Position numbers and translations under genes: made by a program
DNA from: Peronospora farinosa
Taxonomy: Eukaryota; Oomycota; Peronosporomycetes; Peronosporales; Peronosporaceae
Length of the DNA stretch: 64,000 nucleotides
Assembly (NCBI GenBank): GCA_947646735.1
Contig: CANTFK010000987.1
Location: 372,001 to 436,000 of the forward strand
Reading direction: 5' to 3'
The notes under the pieces: model-generated
Database searches by the model: none
Seen by the model: only the letters and a program-made list of their open reading frames with translations
What the model was told of the DNA's origin: nothing
Shown here: positions 32,001-47,000 of the stretch, piece after piece
How the letters are laid out: every line of letters begins with the position of its first letter
Position numbering within the stretch: the first letter of the stretch is position 1

Positions 32001-35000
32001 GAAACATTCACAGAGAACAAACCGGTTGCCCAGAAGCGACAACACGGTAATCCACGATCAACTGGAGAGTTGATCGTAGAGGATCTTGCTGTGGTTGCTT
32101 TATCACAGCTAAAGGAAGTCGATGGAATAAGTTCCATCGAGCCTGAGGAAAGAAGTCCCATGGAAACAATCACTGAGGATATAAGCTCCCGGGAAGTAAC
32201 TGAGACGTTAAACGTCTTGGTTGATGAGGATCAAACGTAGGCCTTGTACGCTTGATCTAGTTGCGCCTCCGAAGTTGTTTCGAAGATAACATCGACGCCA
32301 GTCGCTAGATGATCGTAGGCTCAAATATGTTGAGCGCGAGACACCTCTAACGAGGATGACGGTGCGCCTTGCAACTAGCGCATCCGTAACAGTAAAGAAA
32401 CATAGTGTAATTTCACTACACGCTTGAAGACAAAGTGTACGATGATGATTTCATCGTACTCGATCTGGATGACAAATTTGTTGTCATCCTAAGATTAACA
32501 TGGCTCAGAAGGTACGAGCCATGGGTCAGCTGGCAGCATCGAACCGTGAAGATGCCTGCAGCTTGTTCATCAGATGGCTATTTGATGACCGTCTTGGAGT
32601 GTTCACAAGCGTGTGAATGTACTACGAGTGAGTTCAATGGACTCATATCTGGTACGGTCGTTAGTAGGACTGCACAAAAGCTTAATGTGACAGACAATCA
32701 TACTGTGGAGAAAGATGCCGGCCGCTGTGCAGAAGCACAGGCAACGCCGAAGGTCCACCTCTCGAATAAGCCGAGTGGACCGGGACACGAATGCTTGCCT
32801 AGAGGGAAACATTCACAGAGAACAAACCGGTTGCCCAGAAGCGACAACACGGTAATCCACGATCAACTGGAGAGTTGATCGTAGAGGATCTTGCTGTGGT
32901 TGCTTTATCACAGCTAAAGGAAGTCGATGGAATAAGTTCCATCGAGCCTGAGGAAAGAAGTCCCATGGAAACAATCACTGAGGATATAAACTCCCGGGAA
33001 GTAACTGAGACGTTAAACGTCTTGGTTGATGACGGATCAAACGTAGGCCTTGTACGCTTGATCTAGTTGCGCCTCCGAAGTTGTTTCGAAGATAACATCG
33101 ACGCCAGTCGCTAGATAATCGTAGGCTCAAATATGTTGAGCGCGAGACACCTCTAACGAGGATGACGGTGCGCCTTGCAACTAGCGCATCCGTAACAGTA
33201 AAGAAACATAGTGTAATTTCACTACACGCTTGAAGACAAAGTGTACGATGATGATTTCATCGTACTCGATCTGGATGACAAATTTGTTGTCATCCTAAGA
33301 TTAACATGGCTCAGAAGGTACGAGCCATGGGTCAGCTGGCAGCATCGAACCGTGAAGATGCCTGCAGCTTGTTCATCAGATGGCTATTTGATGACCGTCT
33401 TGGAGTGTTCACAAGCGTGTGAATGTACTACGAGTGAGTTCAATGGACTCATATCTGGTACGGTCGTTAGTAGGACTGCACAAAAGCTTAATGTGACAGA
33501 CAATCATACTGTGGAGAAAGATGCCGGCCGCTGTGCAGAAGCACAGGCAACGCCGAACGTCCACCTCTCGAATAAGCCGAGTGGACCGGGACATGAATGC
33601 TTGCCTAGAGGGCAACATTCACAGAGAACAAACCGGTTGCCCAGAAGCGACAACACGGTAATCCACGATCAACTGGAGAGTTGATCGTAGAGGATCTTGC
33701 TGTGGTTGCTTTATCACAGCTAAAGGAAGTCGATGGAATAAGTTCCATCGAGCCTGAGGAAAGAAGTCCCATGGAAACAATCACTGAGGATATAAACTCC
33801 CGGGAAGTAACTGAGACGTTAAACGTCTTGGTTGATGACGGATCAAACGTAGGCGCTTGTACGCTTGATCTAGTTGCGCCTCCGAAGTTGTTTCGAAGAT
33901 AACATCGACGCCAGTCGCTAGATGATCGTAGGCTCAAATATGTTGAGCGCGAGACACCTCTAACGAGGATGACGGTGCGCCTTGCAACTAGCGCATCCGT
34001 AACAGTAAAGAAACATAGTGTAATTTCACTACACGCTTGAAGACAAAGTGTACGATGATGATTTCATCGTACTCGATCTGGATGACAAATTTGTTGTCAT
34101 CCTAAGATTAACATGGCTCAGAAGGTACGAGCCATGGGTCAGCTGGCAGCATCGAACCGTGAAGATGCCTGCCGCTTGTTCATCAGATGGCTATTTGATG
34201 ACCGTCTTGGAGTGTTCACAAGCGTGTGAATGTACTACGAGTGAGTTCAATGGACTCATATCTGGTACGGTCGTTAGTAGGACTGCACAAAAGCTTAATG
34301 TGACAGACAATCATACTGTGGAGAAAGATGCCGGCCGCTGTGCAGAAGCACAGGCAACGCCGAACGTCCACCTCTCGAATAAGCCGAGTGGACCGGGACA
34401 TGAATGCTTGCCTAGAGGGCAACATTCACAGAGAACAAACCGGTTGCCCAGAAGCGACAACACGGTAATCCACGATTAACTGGAGAGTTGATCGTAGAGG
34501 ATCTTGCTGTGGTTGCTTTATCACAGCTAAAGGAAGTCGATGGAATAAGTTCCATCGAGCCTGAGGAAAGAAGTCCCATGGAAACAATCACTGAGGATAT
34601 AAGTTCCCGGGAAGTAACTGAGACGTTAAACGTCTTGGTTGATGACGGATCAAACGTAGGCGCTTGTACGCTTGATCTAGTTGCGCCTCCGAAGTTGTTT
34701 CGAAGATAACATCGACGCCAGTCGCTAGATGATCGTAGGCTCAAATATGTTGAGCGCGAGACACCTCTAACGAGGATGACGGTGCGCCTTGCAACTAGCG
34801 CATCCGTAACAGTAAAGAAACATAGTGTAATTTCACTACACGCTTGAAGACAAAGTGTACGATGATGATTTCATCGTACTCGATCTGGATGACAAATTTG
34901 TTGTCATCCTAAGATTAACATGGCTCAGAAGGTACGAGCCATGGGTCAGCTGGCAGCATCGAACCGTGAAGATGCCTGCAGCTTGTTCATCAGATGGCTA

Positions 35001-38000
35001 TTTGATGACCGTCTTGGAGTGTTCACAAGCGTGTGAATGTACTACGAGTGAGTTCAATGGACTCATATCTGGTACGGTCGTTAGTAGGACTGCACAAAAG
35101 CTTAATGTGACAGACAATCATACTGTGGAGAAAGATGCCGGCGGCTGTGCAGAAGCACAGGCAACGCCGAACGTCCACCTCTCGAATAAGCCGAGTGGAC
35201 CGGGACACGAATGCTTGCCTAGAGGGCAACATTCACAGAGAACAAACCGGTTGCCCAGAAGCGACAACACGGTAATCCACGATCAACTGGAGAGTTTATC
35301 GTAGAGGATCTTGCTGTGGTTGCTTTATCACAGCTAAAGGAAGTCGATGGAATAAGTTCCATCGAGCCTGAGGAAAGAAGTCCCCATGGAAACAATACAC
35401 TGAGGATATAAGTTCCCGGGAAGTAACTGAGACGTTAAACGTCTTGGTTGATGACGGATCAAACGTAGGCGCTTGTACGCTTGATCTAGTTGCGCCTCCG
35501 AAGTTGTTTCGAAGATAACATCGACGCCAGTCGCTAGATGATCGTAGGCTCAAATATGTTGAGCGCGAGACACCTCTAACGAGGATGACGGTGCGCCTTG
35601 CAACTAGCGCATCCGTAACAGTAAAGAAACATAGTGTAATTTCACTACACGCTTGAAGACAAAGTGTACGATGATGATTTCATCGTACTCGATCTGGATG
35701 ACAAATTTGTTGTCATCCTAAGATTAACATGGCTCAGAAGGTACGAGCCATGGGTCAGCTGGCAGCATCGAACCGTGAAGATGCCTGCAGCTTGTTCATC
35801 AGATGGCTATTTGATGACCGTCTTGGAGTGTTCACAAGCGTGTGAATGTACTACGATTGAGTTCAATGGACTCATATCTGGTACGGTCGTTAGTAGGACT
35901 GCACAAAAGCTTAATGTGACAGACAATCATACTGTGGAGAAAGATGCCGGCCGCTGTGCAGAAGCACAGGCAACGCCGAACGTCCACCTCTCGAATAAGC
36001 CGAGTGGACCGGGACATGAATGCTTGCCTAGAGGGCAACATTCACAGAGAACAAACCGGTTGCCCAGAAGCGACAACACGGTAATCCACGATCAACTGGA
36101 GAGTTGATCGTAGAGGATCTTGCTGTGGTTGCTTTATCACAGCTAAAGGAAGTCGATGGAATAAGTTCCATCGAGCCTGAGGAAAGAAGTCCCCAGGAAA
36201 CAATCCCTGAGGATATAAGTTCCCGGGAAGTAACTGAGACGTTAAACGTCTTGGTTGATGACGGATCAAACGTAGGCCTTGTACGCTTGATCTAGTTGCG
36301 CCTCTGAAGTTGTTTCGAAGATAACATCGACGCCAGTCGCTAGATGATCGTAGGCTCAAATATGTTGAGCGCGAGACACCTCTAACGAGGATGACGGTGC
36401 GCCTTGCAACTAGCGCATCCGTAACAGTAAAGAAACATAGTGTAATTTCACTACACGCTTGAAGACAAAGTGTACGATGATGATTTCATCGTACTCGATC
36501 TGGATGACAAATTTGTTGTCATCCTAAGATTAACATGGCTCAGAAGGTACGAGCCATGGGTCAGCTGGCAGCATCGAACCGTGAAGATGCCTGCCGCTTG
36601 TTCATCAGATGGCTATTTGATGACCGTCTTGGAGTGTTCACAAGCGTGTGAATGTACTACAAGTGAGTTCAATGGACTCATATCTGGTACGGTCGTTAGT
36701 AGGACTGCACAAAAGCTTAATGTGACAGACAATCATACTGTGGAGAAAGATGCCGGCGGCTGTGCAGAAGCACAGGCAACGCCGAACGTCCACCTCTCGA
36801 ATAAGCCGAGTGGACCGGGACATGAATGCTTGCCTAGAGGGCAACATTCACAGAGAACAAACCGGTTGCCCAGAAGCGACAACACGGTAATCCACGATCA
36901 ACTGGAGAGTTGATCGTAGAGGATCTTGCTGTGGTTGCTTTATCACAGCTAAAGGAAGTCGATGGAATAAGTTCCATCGAGCCTGAGGAAAGAAGTCCCA
37001 TGGAAACAATCACTGAGGATATAAGCTCCCGGGAAGTAACTGAGACGTTAAACGTCTTGGTTGATGACGGATCAAACGTAGGCGCTTGTACGCTTGATCT
37101 AGTTGCGCCTCCGAAGTTGTTTCGAAGATAACATCGACGCCAGTCGCTAGATGATCGTAGGCTCAAATATGTTGAGCGCGAGACACCTCTAACGAGGATG
37201 ACGGTGCGCCTTGCAACTAGCGCATCCGTAACAGTAAAGAAACATAGTGTAATTTCACTACACGCTTGAAGACAAAGTGTACGATGATGATTTCATCGTA
37301 CTCGATCTGGATGACAAATTTGTTGTCATCCTATGATTAACATGGCTCAGAAGGTACGAGCCATGGGTCAGCTGGCAGCATCGAACCGTGACGATGCCTG
37401 CAGCTTGTTCATCAGATGGCTATTTGATGACCGTCTTGGAGTGTTCACAAGCGTGTGAATGTACTACGAGTGAGTTCAATGGACTCATATCTGGTACGGT
37501 CGTTAGTAGGACTGCACAAAAGCTTAATGTGACAGACAATCATACTGTGGAGAAAGATGCCGGCCGCTGTGCAGAAGCACAGGCAACGCCGAACGTCCAC
37601 CTCTCGAATAAGCCGAGTGGACCGGGACACGAATGCTTGCCTAGAGGGCAACATTCACAGAGAACAAACCGGTTGCCCAGAAGCGACAACACGGTAATCC
37701 ACGATCAACTGGAGAGTTTATCGTAGAGGATCTTGCTGTGGTTGCTTTATCACAGCTAAAGGAAGTCGATGGAATAAGTTCCATCGAGCCTGAGGAAAGA
37801 AGTCCCATGGAAACAATCACTGAGGATATAAGTTCCCGGGAAGTAACTGAGACGTTAAACGTCTTGGTTGATGACGGATCAAACGTAGGCGCTTGTACGC
37901 TTGATCTAGTTGCGCCTCCGAAGTTGTTTCGAAGATAACATCGACGCCAGTCGCTAGATGATCGTAGGCTCAAATATGTTGAGCGCGAGACACCTCTAAC

Positions 38001-41000
38001 GAGGATGACGGTGCGCCTTGCAACTAGCGCATCCGTAACAGTAAAGAAACATAGTGTAATTTCACTACACGCTTGAAGACAAAGTGTACGATGATGATTT
38101 CATCGTACTCGATCTGGATGACAAATTTGTTGTCATCCTAAGATTAACATGGCTCAGAAGGTACGAGCCATGGGTCAGCTGGCAGCATCGAACCGTGACG
38201 ATGCCTGCAGCTTGTTCATCAGATGGCTATTTGATGACCGTCTTGGAGTGTTCACAAGCGTGTGAATGTACTACGAGTGAGTTCAATGGACTCATATCTG
38301 GTACGGTCGTTAGTAGGACTGCACAAAAGCTTAATGTGACAGACAATCATACTGTGGAGAAAGATGCCGGCGGCTGTGCAGAAGCACAGGCAACGCCGAA
38401 GGTCCACCTCTCGAATAAGCCGAGTGGACCGGGACACGAATGCTTGCCTAGAGGGCAACATTCACAGAGAACAAACCGGTTGCCCAGAAGCGACAACACG
38501 GTAATCCACGATCAACTGGAGAGTTGATCGTAGAGGATCTTGCTGTGGTTGCTTTATCACAGCTAAAGGAAGTCGATGGAATAAGTTCCATCGAGCCTGA
38601 GGAAAGAAGTCCCATGGAAACAATCACTGAGGATATAAACTCCCGGGAAGTAACTGAGACGTTAAACGTCTTGGTTGATGAGGATCAAACGTAGGCCTTG
38701 TACGCTTGATCTAGTTGCGCCTCCGAAGTTGTTTCGAAGATAACATCGACGCCAGTCGCTAGATGATCGTAGGCTCAAATATGTTGAGCGCGAGACACCT
38801 CTAACGAGGATGACGGTGCGCCTTGCAACTAGCGCATCCGTAACAGTAAAGAAACATAGTGTAATTTCACTACACGCTTGAAGACAAAGTGTACGATGAT
38901 GATTTCATCGTACTCGATCTGGATGACAAATTACAAATTTGTTGTCATCCTATGATTAACATGGCTCAGAAGGTACGAGCCATGGGTCAGCTGGCAGCAT
39001 CGAACCGTGACGATGCCTGCAGCTTGTTCATCAGATGGCTATTTGATGACCGTCTTGGAGTGTTCACAAGCGTGTGAATGTACTACGAGTGAGTTCAATG
39101 GACTCATATCTGGTACGGTCGTTAGTAGGACTGCACAAAAGCTTAATGTGACAGACAATCATACTGTGGAGAAAGATGCCGGCCGCTGTGCAGAAGCACA
39201 GGCAACGCCGAACGTCCACCTCTCGAATAAGCCGAGTGGACCGGGACACGAATGCTTGCCTAGAGGGCAACATTCACAGAGAACAAACCGGTTGCCCAGA
39301 AGCGACAACACGGTAATCCACGATCAACTGGAGAGTTTATCGTAGAGGATCTTGCTGTGGTTGCTTTATCACAGCTAAAGGAAGTCGATGGAATAAGTTC
39401 CATCGAGCCTGAGGAAAGAAGTCCCATGGAAACAATCACTGAGGATATAAGCTCCCGGGAAGTAACTGAGACGTTAAACGTCTTGGTTGATGACGGATCA
39501 AACGTAGGCCTTGTACGCTTGATCTAGTTGCGCCTCTGAAGTTGTTTCGAAGATAACATCGACGCCAGTCGCTAGATGATCGTAGGCTCAAATATGTTGA
39601 GCGCGAGACACCTCTAACGAGGATGACGGTGCGCCTTGCAACTAGCGCATCCGTAACAGTAAAGAAACATAGTGTAATTTCACTACACGCTTGAAGACAA
39701 AGTGTACGATGATGATTTCATCGTACTCGATCTGGATGACAAATTACAAATTTGTTGTCATCCTATGATTAACATGGCTCAGAAGGTACGAGCCATGGGT
39801 CAGCTGGCAGCATCGAACCGTGACGATGCCTGCAGCTTGTTCATCAGATGGCTATTTGATGACCGTCTTGGAGTGTTCACAAGCGTGTGAATGTACTACG
39901 AGTGAGTTCAATGGACTCATATCTGGTACGGTCGTTAGTAGGACTGCACAAAAGCTTAATGTGACAGACAATCATACTGTGGAGAAAGATGCCGGCGGCT
40001 GTGCAGAAGCACAGGCAACGCCGAAGGTCCACCTCTCGAATAAGCCGAGTGGACCGGGACATGAATGCTTGCCTAGAGGGCAACATTCACAGAGAACAAA
40101 CCGGTTGCCCAGAAGCGACAACACGGTAATCCACGATCAACTGGAGAGTTTATCGTAGAGGATCTTGCTGTGGTTGCTTTATCACAGCTAAAGGAAGTCG
40201 ATGGAATAAGTTCCATCGAGCCTGAGGAAAGAAGTCCCATGGAAACAATCACTGAGGATATAAACTCCCGGGAAGTAACTGAGACGTTAAACGTCTTGGT
40301 TGATGACGGATCAAACGTAGGCCTTGTACGCTTGATCTAGTTGCGCCTCCGAAGTTGTTTCGAAGATAACATCGACGCCAGTCGCTAGATGATCGTAGGC
40401 TCAAATATGTTGAGCGCGAGACACCTCTAACGAGGATGACGGTGCGCCTTGCAACTAGCGCATCCGTAACAGTAAAGAAACATAGTGTAATTTCACTACA
40501 CGCTTGAAGACAAAGTGTACGATGATGATTTCATCGTACTCGATCTGGATGTCAAATTTGTTGTCATCCTAAGATTAACATGGCTCAGAAGGTACGAGCC
40601 ATGGGTCAGCTGGCAGCATCGAACCGGGAAGATGCCTGCAGCTTGTTCATCAGATGGCTCTTTGATGACCGTCTTGGAGTGTTCACAAGCGTGTGAATGT
40701 ACTACGATTGAGTTCAATGGACTCATATCTGGTACGGTCGTTAGTAGGACTGCACAAAAGCTTAATGTGACAGACAATCATACTGTGGAGAAAGATGCCG
40801 GCGGCTGTGCAGAAGCACAGGCAACGCCGAAGGTCCACCTCTCGAATAAGCCGAGTGGACCGGGACATGAATGCTTGCCTAGAGGGCAACATTCACAAAT
40901 AACAAACCGGTTGCCCAGAAGCGACAACACGGTAATCCACGATCAACTGGAGAGTTGATCGTAGAGGATCTTGCTGTGGTTGCTTTATCACAGCTAAAGG

Positions 41001-44000
41001 AAGTCGATGGAATAAGTTCCATCGAGCCTGAGGAAAGAAGTCCCATGGAAACAATCACTGAGGATATAAGTTCCCGGGAAGTAACTGAGACGTTAAACGT
41101 CTTGGTTGATGACGGATCAAACGTAGGCGCTTGTACGCTTGATCTAGTTGCGCCTCTGAAGTTGTTTCGAAGATAACATCGACGCCAGTCGCTAGATGAT
41201 CGTAGGCTCAAATATGTTGAGCGCGAGACACCTCTAACGAGGATGACGGTGCGCCTTGCAACTAGCGCATCCGTAACAGTAAAGAAACATAGTGTAATTT
41301 CACTACACGCTTGAAGACAAAGTGTACGATGATGATTTCATCGTACTCGATCTGGATGACAAATTTGTTGTCATCCTAAGATTAACATGGCTCAGAAGGT
41401 ACGAGCCATGGGTCAGCTGGCAGCATCGAACCGGGAAGATGCCTGCAGCTTGTTCATCAGATGGCTCTTTGATGACCGTCTTGGAGTGTTCACAAGCGTG
41501 TGAATGTACTACGATTGAGTTCAATGGACTCACTTGTGGTACGGTCGTTAGTAGGGCTGCACAAAAGCTTAATGTGACAGACAGTCATACTGTGGAGAAA
41601 GATGCCGGCGGCTGTGCAGAAGCACAGGCAGCGCCGAAGGTCCACCTCTCGAATAAGTCGAGTGGACCGGGACATGAATGCTTGCCTAGAGGGCAACATT
41701 CACAAATAACAAACCGGTTGCCCAGAAGCGACAACACGGTAATCCACGATTACCTGGAGAGTTTATCGTAGAGGATCTTGCTGTGGTTGCTTTATCACAG
41801 CTAAAGGAAGTCGATGGAATAAGTTCCATCGAGCCTGAGGAAAGAAGTCCCATGGAAACAATCACTGAGGATATAAGTTCCCGGGAAGTAACTGAGACGT
41901 TAAACGTCTTGGTTGATGACGGATCAAACGTAGGCGCTTGTACGCTTGATCTAGTTGCGCCTCTGAAGTTGTTTCGAAGATAACATCGACGCCAGTCGCT
42001 TGATGATCGTAGGCTCAAATATGTTGAGCGCGAGACACCATTAACGAGGATGACGGTGCGCCTTGCAACTAGCGCATCCGTAACAGTAAAGAAACATAGT
42101 GTAATTTCACTACACGCTTGAAGACAAAGTGTACGATGATGATTTCATCGTACTCGATCTGGATGACAAATTTGTTGTCATCCTAAGATTAACATGGCTC
42201 AGAAGGTACGAGCCATGGGTCAGCTGGCAGCATCGAACCGTGAAGATGCCTGCCGCTTGTTCATCAGATGGCTCTTTGATGACCGTCTTGGAGTGTTCAC
42301 AAGCGTGTGAATGTACTACAAGTGAGTTCAATGGACTCATATCTGGTACGGTCGTTAGTAGGACTGCACAAAAGCTTAATGTGACAGACAGTCATACTGT
42401 GGAGAAAGATGCCGGCGGCTGTGCAGAAGCACAGGCAACGCCGAAGGTCCACCTCTCGAATAAGCCGAGTGGACCGGGACATGAATGCTTGCCTAGAGGG
42501 CAACATTCACAAATAACAAACCGGTTGCCCAGAAGCGACAACACGGTAATCCACGATTACCTGGAGAGTTTATCGTAGAGGATCTTGCTGTGGTTGCTTT
42601 ATCACAGCTAAAGGAAGTCGATGGAATAAGTTCCATCGAGCCTGAGGAAAGAAGTCCCATGGAAACAATCACTGAGGATATAAGTTCCCGGGAAGTAACT
42701 GAGACGTTAAACGTCTTGGTTGATGACGGATCAAACGTAGGCGCTTGTACGCTTGATCTAGTTGCGCCTCTGAAGTTGTTTCGAAGATAACATCGACGCC
42801 AGTCGCTTGATGATCGTAGGCTCAAATATGTTGAGCGCGAGACACCATTAACGAGGATGACGGTGCGCCTTGCAACTAGCGCATCCGTAACAGTAAAGAA
42901 ACATAGTGTAATTTCACTACACGCTTGAAGACAAAGTGTACGATGATGATTTCATCGTACTCGATCTGGATGACAAATTTGTTGTCATCCTAAGATTAAC
43001 ATGGCTCAGAAGGTACGAGCCATGGGTCAGCTGGCAGCATCGAACCGTGAAGATGCCTGCCGCTTGTTCATCAGATGGCTCTTTGATGACCGTCTTGGAG
43101 TGTTCACAAGCGTGTGAATGTACTACGAGTGAGTTCAATGGACTCATATCTGGTACGGTCGTTAGTAGGACTGCACAAAAGCTTAATGTGACAGACAGTC
43201 ATACTGTGGAGAAAGATGCCGGCGGTTGTGCAGAAGCACAGGCAACGCCGAAGGTCCACCTCTCGAATAAGCCGAGTGGACCGGGACATGAATGCTTGCC
43301 TAGAGGGCAACATTCACAAATAACAAACCGGTTGCCCAGAAGCGACAACACGGTAATCCACGATTACCTGGAGAGTTTATCGTAGAGGATCTTGCTGTGG
43401 TTGCTTTATCACAGCTAAAGGAAGTCGATGGAATAAGTTCCATCGAGCCTGAGGAAAGAAGTCCCATGGAAACAATCACTGAGGATATAAGTTCCCGGGA
43501 AGTAACTGAGACGTTAAACGTCTTGGTTGATGACGGATCAAACGTAGGCGCTTGTACGCTTGATCTAGTTGCGCCTCTGAAGTTGTTTCGAAGATAACAT
43601 CGACGCCAGTCGCTTGATGATCGTAGGCTCAAATATGTTGAGCGCGAGACACCTCTAACGAGGATGACGGTGCGCCTTGCAACTAGCGCATCCGTAACAG
43701 TAAAGAAACATAGTGTAATTTCACTACACGCTTGAAGACAAAGTGTACGATGATGATTTCATCGTACTCGATCTGGATGACAAATTTGTTGTCATCCTAA
43801 GATTAACATGGCTCAGAAGGTACGAGCCATGGGTCAGCTGGCAGCATCGAACCGGGAAGATGCCTGCAGCTTGTTCATCAGATGGCTCTTTGATGACCGT
43901 CTTGGAGTGTTCACAAGCGTGTGAATGTACTACGATTGAGTTCAATGGACTCACTTGTGGTACGGTCGTTAGTAGGGCTGCACAAAAGCTTAATGTGACA

Positions 44001-47000
44001 GACAGTCATACTGTGGAGAAAGATGCCGGCGGCTGTGCAGAAGCACAGGCAGCGCCGAAGGTCCACCTCTCGAATAAGTCGAGTGGACCGGGACATGAAT
44101 GCTTGCCTAGAGGGCAACATTCACAAATAACAAACCGGTTGCCCAGAAGCGACAACACGGTAATCCACGATCAACTGGAGAGTTTATCGTAGAGGATCTT
44201 GCTGTGGTTGCTTTATCACAGCTAAAGGAAGTCGATGGAATAAGTTCCATCGAGCCTGAGGAAAGAAGTCCCATGGAAACAATCACTGAGGATATAAGTT
44301 CCCGGGAAGTAACTGAGACGTTAAACGTCTTGGTTGATGACGGATCAAACGTAGGCGCTTGTACGCTTGATCTAGTTGCGCCTCTGAAGTTGTTTCGAAG
44401 ATAACATCGACGCCAGTCGCTTGATGATCGTAGGCTCAAATATGTTGAGCGCGAGACACCATCTAACGAGGATGACGGTGCGCCTTGCAACTAGCGCATC
44501 CGTAACAGTAAAGAAACATAGTGTAATTTCACTACACGCTTGAAGACAAAGTGTACGATGATGATTTCATCGTACTCGATCTGGATGACAAATTTGTTGT
44601 CATCCTAAGATTAACATGGCTCAGAAGGTACGAGCCATGGGTCAGCTGGCAGCATCGAACCGGGAAGATGCCTGCAGCTTGTTCATCAGATGGCTCTTTG
44701 ATGACCGTCTTGGAGTGTTCACAAGCGTGTGAATGTACTACGATTGAGTTCAATGGACTCACTTGTGGTACGGTCGTTAGTAGGGCTGCACAAAAGCTTA
44801 ATGTGACAGACAGTCATACTGTGGAGAAAGATGCCGGCGGCTGTGCAGAAGCACAGGCAGCGCCGAAGGTCCACCTCTCGAATAAGTCGAGTGGACCGGG
44901 ACATGAATGCTTGCCTAGAGGGCAACATTCACAAATAACAAACCGGTTGCCCAGAAGCGACAACACGGTAATCCACGATTACCTGGAGAGTTTATCGTAG
45001 AGGATCTTGCTGTGGTTGCTTTATCACAGCTAAAGGAAGTCGATGGAATAAGTTCCATCGAGCCTGAGGAAAGAAGTCCCATGGAAACAATCACTGAGGA
45101 TATAAGTTCCCGGGAAGTAACTGAGACGTTAAACGTCTTGGTTGATGACGGATCAAACGTAGGCGCTTGTACGCTTGATCTAGTTGCGCCTCTGAAGTTG
45201 TTTCGAAGATAACATCGACGCCAGTCGCTTGATGATCGTAGGCTCAAATATGTTGAGCGCGAGACACCTCTAACGAGGATGACGGTGCGCCTTGCAACTA
45301 GCGCATCCGTAACAGTAAAGAAACATAGTGTAATTTCACTACACGCTTGAAGACAAAGTGTACGATGATGATTTCATCGTACTCGATCTGGATGACAAAT
45401 TTGTTGTCATCCTAAGATTAACATGGCTCAGAAGGTACGAGCCATGGGTCAGCTGGAAGCATCGAACCGGGAAGATGCCTGCAGCTTGTTCATCAGATGG
45501 CTCTTTGATGACCGTCTTGGAGTGTTCACAAGCGTGTGAATGTACTACGAGTGAGTTCAATGGACTCACTTGTGGTACGGTCGTTAGTAGGACTGCACAA
45601 AAGCTTAATGTGACAGACAGTCATACTGTGGAGAAAGATGCCGGCGGCTGTGCAGAAGCACAGGCAGCGCCGAAGGTCCACCTCTCGAATAAGCCGAGTG
45701 GACCGGGACATGAATGCTTGCCTAGAGGGCAACATTCACAAATAACAAACCGGTTGCCCAGAAGCGACAACACGGTAATCCACGATTACCTGGAGAGTTT
45801 ATCGTAGAGGATCTTGCTGTGGTTGCTTTATCACAGCTAAAGGAAGTCGATGGAATAAGTTCCATCGAGCCTGAGGAAAGAAGTCCCATGGAAACAATCA
45901 CTGAGGATATAAGTTCCCGGGAAGTAACTGAGACGTTAAACGTCTTGGTTGATGACGGATCAAACGTAGGCGCTTGTACGCTTGATCTAGTTGCGCCTCT
46001 GAAGTTGTTTCGAAGATAACATCGACGCCAGTCGCTAGATGATCGTAGGCTCAAATATGTTGAGCGCGAGACACCTCTAACGAGGATGACGGTGCGCCTT
46101 GCAACTAGCGCATCCGTAACAGTAAAGAAACATAGTGTAATTTCACTACACGCTTGAAGACAAAGTGTACGATGATGATTTCATCGTACTCGATCTGGAT
46201 GATACAAATTTGTTGTCATCCTAAGATTAACATGGCTCAGAAGGTACGAGCCATGGGTCAGCTGGCAGCATCGAACCGTGACGATGCCTGCAGCTTGTTC
46301 ATCAGATGGCTATTTGATGACCGTCTTGGAGTGTTCACAAGCGTGTGAATGTACTACGATTGAGTTCAATGGACTCATATCTGGTACGGTCGTTAGTAGG
46401 ACTGCACAAAAGCTTAATGTGGCATACAGTCATACTGTGGAGACAGATGCCGGCGGCTGTGCAGAAGCACAGGCAGCGCCGAAGGTCCACCTCTCGAATA
46501 AGCCGAGTGGACCGGGACATGAATGCTTGCCTAGAGGGCAACATTCACAGAGAACAAACCGGTTGCCCAGAAGCGACAACACGGTAATCCACGATTACCT
46601 GGAGAGTTTATCGTAGAGGATCTTGCTGTGGTTGCTTTATCACAGCTAAAGGAAGTCGATGGAATAAGTTCCATCGAGCCTGAGGAAAGAAGTCCCATGG
46701 AAACAATCACTGAGGATATAAGTTCCCGGGAAGTAACTGAGACGTTAAACGTCTTGGTTGATGACGGATCAAACGTAGGCGCTTGTACGCTTGATCTAGT
46801 TGCGCCTCTGAAGTTGTTTCGAAGATAACATCGACGCCAGTCGCTAGATGATCGTAGGCTCAAATATGTTGAGCGCGAGACACCTCTAACGAGGATGACG
46901 GTGCGCCTTGCAACTAGCGCATCCGTAACAGTAAAGAAACATAGTGTAATTTCACTACACGCTTGAAGACAAAGTGTACGATGATGATTTCATCGTACTC